DNA of 19,817 nt from Gammaproteobacteria bacterium (GTDB lineage: Bacteria > Pseudomonadota > Gammaproteobacteria > GRL18). Shown one piece after another: positions 14,908 to 19,817 of the stretch (positions are counted from its first letter, which is position 1; the number at the start of each line of letters is the position of its first letter). The translations under genes were made by a program, and so were the position numbers. The notes below the pieces were generated by a model that worked only from the letters and a program-made list of their open reading frames with translations, was not told where the DNA came from and searched no databases. The DNA is taken from contig WTAX01000430.1 of the NCBI GenBank assembly GCA_013139395.1, positions 1 to 19,817 of the forward strand, written 5' to 3'.

Positions 14908-15470
14908 TTTTTTCGCGTCTATTTATTATTTCCCTGCTGTTCATCACCATAATGGTGAGCCCGTCAGCACCCTATGCTGATATTATTCGAGCTAAAGAAT
15001 ATTACGTAAAAGCCGCTTTTTTATATAACTTTGCACGCTTAACCGAATGGCCGGAAAAAATATTTTCAAGCACTAATGAACCTATCCGAATTTGCCTGAT
15101 GGGTAATGACTTGTTTGGCGATGCATTACGCACCTTACGCAATAAAAAAGTTAACAATCAACCCATAGTCATTCAACGCAATGTAAACGAAAATAACCTG
15201 TCACACTGCCATATTTTATTTATAAGTCAGTCTGAAAAAAATAATATCCATAAGATAATCAATAAGCTCAAACATCTTTCCATTTTAACCGTGAGCGAAT
15301 TACCTGGTTTTGCTCAGCAAAATGGCCATATTCGTTTATTCCTGAACAACGATAAAACTCTCAGCCTGGAAGTCAATCTAAACGCTATTAATCAAGCCGA
15401 TTTAAAAATAAGTTCCCGAATACTGACATTGGCGAAAATTGTGTCCTCTGATGAGGCGCTGAAGCCATGA
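14904..15470 (+). CDS. yfiR: YfiR-family (DUF4154) periplasmic regulator
   Basis: A 188-residue periplasmic protein. A signal peptide has Arg5, a hydrophobic core (6-18) and a likely cut after 'SAPYA' (21-25). The mature part matches YfiR/DUF4154: 'YYVKAAFLYNFARLTEWP' (33-50), 'IRICLMGND' (61-69), 'CHILFIS' (102-108), 'SILTVSELPGFAQQNGHIRLFLNND' pattern (126-150) and 'LEVNLNAINQADLKISSRIL' (155-174). In Pseudomonas YfiR inhibits the cyclase YfiN from the periplasm. Here only one cysteine pair is present, Cys64 and Cys102. The start is a GTG at 14904: an in-frame stop at 14889-14891 excludes longer forms and later starts would lose the signal peptide. No ribosome site is seen. The stop overlaps the kinase ATG (ATGA). 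Confidence 0.88.
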   Translation: MIFSRLFIISLLFITIMVSPSAPYADIIRAKEYYVKAAFLYNFARLTEWPEKIFSSTNEPIRICLMGNDLFGDALRTLRNKKVNNQPIVIQRNVNENNLSHCHILFISQSEKNNIHKIINKLKHLSILTVSELPGFAQQNGHIRLFLNNDKTLSLEVNLNAINQADLKISSRILTLAKIVSSDEALKP

Positions 15471-17674
15471 TAAATTTCTCATTTAAAAAACTATCGATAA
15501 AAAGCAAGCTGATTGTTACCATCATGGGTATTAGTACCTTAATGCTATTGTCCAGTTTAAGCATTTTTATGAGCAGTGAATTAATTAGCTTGAAAAAAAC
15601 GATGTTAGAAGATTTATCCACTTTAGCTGATCTCGTAGGTAAAAACAGCGAAGGTGCCATCATGTTCCTTGATAACAAGGTTGCCGGCGAAAATTTACTG
15701 GCATTGAAAGCAAAGCCCCATATCATCAGCACTTATTTATTTAATAATGCTGGTCAGTTATTTGCCCACTATAATCGTGATGCAAATACACTATCATTAA
15801 CAAAGCTGCCCCATAACACTAAACTGTTGACTGATAGCCAGACAGAAGTTCAATTCTATCTCAATGATCAGATACACCTCATCAAACGTATTATTTTTGA
15901 ACAAGATAAAACACTTTTGGGTTTTATCTATATTCAGTCTGATAGAGATATCTACTGGCAACGAGTTTCAGAATACATTTATACGATTATCATCATGTTG
16001 AGTTTTGCTCTACTATTAACTTTAGCTCTGGCTTATCGAGCACAAAAAATATTTACAGCGCCCATTTTAAAATTATTAACATCCATGCAGTTTGTTTCCT
16101 CAAGCCAGAATTATTCAGTAACACTTAAAACTGATCACAATGATGAATTTGGTGAATTAATCAATGGTTATAATGATATGTTGAGGCAATTAGATGAACA
16201 GCATCAACTCACTAAAAATTACCAGCAGGATCTGGAAAAACGAGTAGCAGAGCGAACTGTACAATTAAAAACAGCACGTGACGAGGCATTATCTGCCAGC
16301 CGTACAAAAAGTATTTTTCTGGCAAATATGTCACATGAAATCAGAACACCGATGAATGCTATCCTGGGTTATGCTCAGCTATTACAACAAAGTGATCTTG
16401 ATAAAGAACAGCGGCGAAAATTATCAATTATTGATAATAGCGGTAGTCATTTATTATCTCTAATCAATGATATTCTTGAGCTATCAAAAATCGAAGCCGG
16501 TTCGCTTGAGTTATCTACCAGTGATTTTGATTTAGTTGAGCTGGTTCAGAGCATAGAAAATATGTTCAAAATACGCTGCGATCAAAAGAAAATCCATTGG
16601 GAAGTGTTCTGTTTTAGTAACCATCCCATTTTGGTAAAAGGTGATCAGGGCAAACTTCGTCAGATTTTAATTAACCTTATTGGTAATGCCTGTAAGTTTA
16701 CCGATCAAGGTGAGGTACTCTTCAAAATTGAGCAAATTGATGATAATCAATATAAATTTACTGTTAAAGATACGGGTAGTGGTATTGAAGAGGAAGCATT
16801 ATCACGTATTTTTGATGCTTTTCATCAGGGAAGACAGGGAGAACTTAAAGGCGGCACCGGCTTAGGTCTCAATATTACCCAACGACATATCCAGCTGTTA
16901 TCCGGTGAATTACAGGTTAAGTCAACAATCAATCAGGGCTCTGAATTCTTTTTTTCTATTGAGCTGTTACCTGCCAGCAAGTCATTTATCTTTAGTCAGG
17001 CAACATCCAGCTCCATGTATACTCTCAAAGCAGGCACACAGTTATCAGCCCTTGTTGTTGACGATGTCAAAGATAATACCGATCTATTAAGCAGTATTTT
17101 GACCCGGATTGGTTTTAATGTATCCACCGCTGAAAATGGTCAGGTGGCTTTAGATAAAATTGCAGAAAAATGCCCTGATATTGTTTTTATGGATATCAGG
17201 ATGCCTGTTATGAACGGAATTGAGGCCATTGGGCATATCCGACAAAAATATTCTTCACAGCAGCTTAAATGTATTGCTGTTTCTGCATCAGGCTTAAAGC
17301 ATAATGTGCAATATTTTATAGACGAAGGCTATGATTTATTTATATCAAAACCATTTCGCTTTGATGCGATTTTTAATGCCATTACAGAAACGCTTAATGT
17401 TGAATTACAGGCACTTGAAGATAACAAGAGCCCTATCGAAGAGGCTAAATTAAGTATCACTAAGCAAACACCTCTTAAGCTTGATAAACAATTTATTCAA
17501 GAGTTGCGCCAGGCAGCTGAGTATGGGCAGTTGACTGAACTGAGCAAACTATTAACAGGCTTAAGCACATACGGTGAAGCCGGGCAAATCATTGCCAGTC
17601 ATCTTGAGCTTTTAATCAGCAGCGCTGATTTAGATGGTATTTTAGATTATGTGGAGAATATGATTAATGAATAA
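15467..17674 (+). CDS. Hybrid sensor histidine kinase with CHASE8-like sensor
   Basis: A 735-residue inner-membrane kinase. Two membrane helices (about 13-35 and 168-190) flank a periplasmic domain resembling CHASE8 of YfiN ('LADLVGKNSEGAIMFLDNK..GE.LLALKA..HI..TYLF'). HAMP (190-245) and a coiled coil lead to HisKA with phospho-acceptor His290 in 'MSHEIRTPMN'. HATPase_c keeps Asn407, DTGSGI (435-440) and GTGLGL (463-468). A REC domain follows with Asp532, Asp533, phospho-acceptor Asp576 and Lys628. The last ~70 residues are helical with no HxxKG motif, so there is no Hpt domain. Four-base overlap with yfiR and eight-base overlap with the cyclase gene indicate one operon and probably one pathway. 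Confidence 0.93.
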   Translation: MINFSFKKLSIKSKLIVTIMGISTLMLLSSLSIFMSSELISLKKTMLEDLSTLADLVGKNSEGAIMFLDNKVAGENLLALKAKPHIISTYLFNNAGQLFAHYNRDANTLSLTKLPHNTKLLTDSQTEVQFYLNDQIHLIKRIIFEQDKTLLGFIYIQSDRDIYWQRVSEYIYTIIIMLSFALLLTLALAYRAQKIFTAPILKLLTSMQFVSSSQNYSVTLKTDHNDEFGELINGYNDMLRQLDEQHQLTKNYQQDLEKRVAERTVQLKTARDEALSASRTKSIFLANMSHEIRTPMNAILGYAQLLQQSDLDKEQRRKLSIIDNSGSHLLSLINDILELSKIEAGSLELSTSDFDLVELVQSIENMFKIRCDQKKIHWEVFCFSNHPILVKGDQGKLRQILINLIGNACKFTDQGEVLFKIEQIDDNQYKFTVKDTGSGIEEEALSRIFDAFHQGRQGELKGGTGLGLNITQRHIQLLSGELQVKSTINQGSEFFFSIELLPASKSFIFSQATSSSMYTLKAGTQLSALVVDDVKDNTDLLSSILTRIGFNVSTAENGQVALDKIAEKCPDIVFMDIRMPVMNGIEAIGHIRQKYSSQQLKCIAVSASGLKHNVQYFIDEGYDLFISKPFRFDAIFNAITETLNVELQALEDNKSPIEEAKLSITKQTPLKLDKQFIQELRQAAEYGQLTELSKLLTGLSTYGEAGQIIASHLELLISSADLDGILDYVENMINE

Positions 17675-19040
17675 ATCATCTCCTGCTAAAATTTTAATTG
17701 TTGATGATACTGCAGCTAATATTGCACTATTAACTGAAATGCTTGAAAACAAGGGCTATCAGATCTCTGCTGCCGGAGATGGTGAAAAAGCCATTAAAAT
17801 TGCTCAGCATATTACTCCTGATTTAATATTACTGGACATCATGATGCCCGGGATGGATGGCTTTGAAACCTGCCGGCATCTAAAAAAACAGGAAACCACA
17901 AAAGGCATCCCTGTTATTTTTATTTCTGCAAAAACAGAAGTAGACGATCTAGTAACGGGTTTTTCTGTGGGTGGTGTAGATTATATTAACAAACCATTTC
18001 ATGAAGATGAAGTTAACGCAAGAATCACCAATCAGCTGCAGATACAACAGCTCAATCAGCAGCTTGCTACATCTGAACTGCATATGCGTCAATTACTCAT
18101 CAACTATCAATATCAGTCAGAGCGCTTACAACAAATCGTTGACCATGTTGTTGATGGTATTATTGAAATTACTACACTGGGTAACATTCAGTTTGCTAAC
18201 CCTGCGGTAGAAAAGCTGTTCGGCTATACCACTAAAGAATTAGAAAACATTAATTTCAGTGAATTATTAGCAGAACCCTTTGCCAGTTTGTATGGTAAGT
18301 TTTTTGAAACAAGTCTACTCGAAGGTGAACAGGGTTATTTTTCAGGTAACAAAATATTTGAGATTACTGCCAAACGAAAAAATGGCAGTGAATTTCCCAT
18401 TGATTTTTCTTTTATGAAAATTTCGGTAGGCAAAGAAATGTACCTTGCCGTTATTCACGATATTACTACACATAAGGATAAAGAAGAAAAATTCCGTTCT
18501 TTATCAAATATTGATCCGCTAACCAATCTTGCCAACCGAAGATATTTTGAAGAAGTATTCGCCAAAGAATGGTTATCCAGTCGTCGAAATAATAAGCCAA
18601 TTGCCTTTATTATGATTGATATCGATTGTTTTAAACAATTTAATGATACCTACGGACATCAGGCAGGAGATGACTGTTTAACACAGGTTTCCGCTGCACT
18701 AAAAAACAATATAAAACGTCCTAGTGATATTGTCGCACGAATCGGCGGTGAAGAATTTGCCATTCTTTTACCCGATACTTCAGAAGAGGGTGTTTTCAAA
18801 ATTGCCGAACAACTCAGGACCGATATTCAAGCCTTACAAATACCCCATAGCGGTTCAGAGCATCAAGTCGTAACAATTAGTCTTGGAATTGCTATTACGA
18901 AGGTTGGTGAGCAATACAGTTCTTCCGATATGCTTTATCAAATGGCGGATGAAGCATTATATGAAGCCAAGCATTCGGGCAGAAACTGCTACACCATTGC
19001 TGCTGATACCACAAACTCAAATCCGCAGTCAGAAAAATAA
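17667..19040 (+). CDS. Response regulator with diguanylate cyclase output (REC-PAS-GGDEF)
   Basis: A 457-residue cytoplasmic protein that makes c-di-GMP from two GTP when switched on. REC domain (7-125): Asp13, Asp14, phospho-acceptor Asp57, Ser87 and Lys109. A coiled coil (125-150) leads to a PAS domain (about 152-270). The GGDEF domain (about 280-448) carries the active variant GGEEF (360-364) and an intact RPSD inhibitory site (351-354), so product feedback is expected. GGAGA lies about ten bases before the ATG, inside the end of the kinase gene. It is the expected target of the upstream kinase. The architecture resembles PleD/WspR-like cyclases with an added PAS domain. Confidence 0.93.
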   Translation: MNKSSPAKILIVDDTAANIALLTEMLENKGYQISAAGDGEKAIKIAQHITPDLILLDIMMPGMDGFETCRHLKKQETTKGIPVIFISAKTEVDDLVTGFSVGGVDYINKPFHEDEVNARITNQLQIQQLNQQLATSELHMRQLLINYQYQSERLQQIVDHVVDGIIEITTLGNIQFANPAVEKLFGYTTKELENINFSELLAEPFASLYGKFFETSLLEGEQGYFSGNKIFEITAKRKNGSEFPIDFSFMKISVGKEMYLAVIHDITTHKDKEEKFRSLSNIDPLTNLANRRYFEEVFAKEWLSSRRNNKPIAFIMIDIDCFKQFNDTYGHQAGDDCLTQVSAALKNNIKRPSDIVARIGGEEFAILLPDTSEEGVFKIAEQLRTDIQALQIPHSGSEHQVVTISLGIAITKVGEQYSSSDMLYQMADEALYEAKHSGRNCYTIAADTTNSNPQSEK

Positions 19041-19043
19041 TAC

Positions 19044-19064
19044 CTGCCAGAGTGGGCAGATTAA
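19044..19064 (-). terminator. Possible terminator of the TonB-dependent receptor gene
   Basis: A short stem (CTGCC 19044-19048 with GGCAG 19055-19059) lies in the 39-base gap between convergent genes. Read on the minus strand it is followed by GTATTATTTTT, a T-rich tail. The plus-strand side has no such tail. Confidence 0.35.
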
Positions 19065-19079
19065 TCTGTATGAAAACAG

Positions 19080-19817
19080 TTAAAATTTATAACGCAGTTC
19101 CGCATAAAAATTACGCTCCGGCAATGGCAGATCATCCGCAATAGAAGCACCCGTATGTTCCCGAGCATCTTCATCAAAGAGATTACGTACAGAAGCGGCC
19201 AGCTCCCATTGCTTAAAACCGGTATAGCGAAGCGTCGTATCGGTTATTATATAATCATCCACATCTGAGCGCGTATCATCATCAGCCCGATTGCGCTCAG
19301 CAATCCAGCTTGCCTGTACATTCCAGTTCCAGCCCGGTTGAAATTTCCAGTCCGAACGAAAATAAGCTTCCTGCTCTGCTTCTGTCACTTGTCGAAAATC
19401 ATTATTATCCGGATCGCGATAAGTGTAGTTGCCGGACAAGCTCAGGTTTTTTGTTGCCTGCCAGCGAGCTTCCATTTCCACACCATGTGTTTTGTGTTTA
19501 CCTGTATTGTGGTACTGATCATTCACATCTTTGCTAATAAAATCAGTGATTTCAAAATCAAATAAATTCACACCTAAGTGAATATCTTTTGTAGCCGCAT
19601 AAGAAAATGCTAATTCTATGGTTTCAGATTCTTCGGGATCCAGATTTGAGTTGGGTTTTGATCTTGATGTAATAGCATAAAGTTCCTGAAAAGAAGGCGC
19701 TCTAAAGCCCTGGCCATACATCAGCTTAGTCGTCAGTTTTTTGCTGGTTTTCCAGGTTAGTGCGACACGAGGATTGAGTGTATTGCCAAAATCAGAGTAA
19801 TGGTCATAACGAGCACC
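19080..19817 (-). CDS. TonB-dependent outer-membrane receptor, C-terminal part, cut by window edge
   Basis: The frame is open from the right edge to a stop at 19080, giving 245 residues of the C-terminal beta-barrel. Features: 'LNPRVALTWK' and 'YGQGFRAPSFQELY', the classic receptor box, then 'NLDPEESETIELAF', repeated amphipathic strands, 'NLFDEDAREHTG', and a last strand ending in aromatic Phe ('FYAELRYKF'), the signal used by the BAM complex. Such receptors import siderophores, cobalamin, sugars or other ligands with energy from ExbB-ExbD-TonB. The plug and TonB box lie outside the window, so the ligand is not decided. It ends 39 bases from the cyclase gene, in convergent orientation. Confidence 0.92.
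   Translation of the reverse strand, partial: GARYDHYSDFGNTLNPRVALTWKTSKKLTTKLMYGQGFRAPSFQELYAITSRSKPNSNLDPEESETIELAFSYAATKDIHLGVNLFDFEITDFISKDVNDQYHNTGKHKTHGVEMEARWQATKNLSLSGNYTYRDPDNNDFRQVTEAEQEAYFRSDWKFQPGWNWNVQASWIAERNRADDDTRSDVDDYIITDTTLRYTGFKQWELAASVRNLFDEDAREHTGASIADDLPLPERNFYAELRYKF

Noticed and set aside
17410..17674. Hpt phosphotransfer domain at the end of the hybrid kinase
   Set aside because: The region is helical but lacks the His-x-x-Lys-Gly motif.
1..19817. CRISPR arrays, tRNA, rRNA, prophage or integrase genes
   Set aside because: No regularly spaced repeats, tRNA-like folds or matching proteins were seen on either strand.

Overview
This is an AT-rich chromosomal window from a Gram-negative bacterium, most likely a gammaproteobacterium. 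Evidence for this is an Exb/TonB system, a TonB-dependent outer-membrane receptor, an OM-type lipoprotein, an ElyC-type DUF218 protein, topoisomerase III, MobA and several c-di-GMP proteins of gammaproteobacterial type. I cannot name the genus from sequence alone. No tRNA, rRNA, CRISPR array, transposase or integrase is visible.

Layout. Positions 1-7.2 kb hold housekeeping and envelope genes: the N-terminus of an aldehyde dehydrogenase (minus, cut by the left edge), a DUF4136 lipoprotein, cardiolipin synthase (minus), mobA, a pRiA4b ORF-3-like protein (minus), an exbB-exbD-tonB operon and a class I polyphosphate kinase 2. Positions 7.2-11.6 kb hold elyC (minus) divergent from topB, then a sequence-divergent pyruvate kinase (minus).

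Positions 11.7-19.0 kb form a c-di-GMP signalling region. A dCache-PAS-GGDEF-EAL membrane protein (minus) is divergent from a tightly overlapping three-gene operon: a YfiR-family periplasmic protein, a hybrid histidine kinase whose sensor looks like the CHASE8 domain of YfiN, and a REC-PAS-GGDEF response regulator. The window ends in the C-terminal half of a TonB-dependent receptor (minus), which runs convergently into that operon.

How the parts may fit together (inference): YfiR normally restrains the membrane cyclase YfiN by acting on its CHASE8 domain. Here the CHASE8-HAMP module is joined to a histidine kinase and the cyclase is a separate response regulator, so the Yfi switch appears rewired into a phosphorelay. 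The 459-bp gap before yfiR carries a stretch resembling the conserved core of a cobalamin riboswitch, next to an unusual GTG start. With the receptor and the ExbB/ExbD/TonB energy module in the same window, a link between nutrient uptake and c-di-GMP is an open and testable idea.
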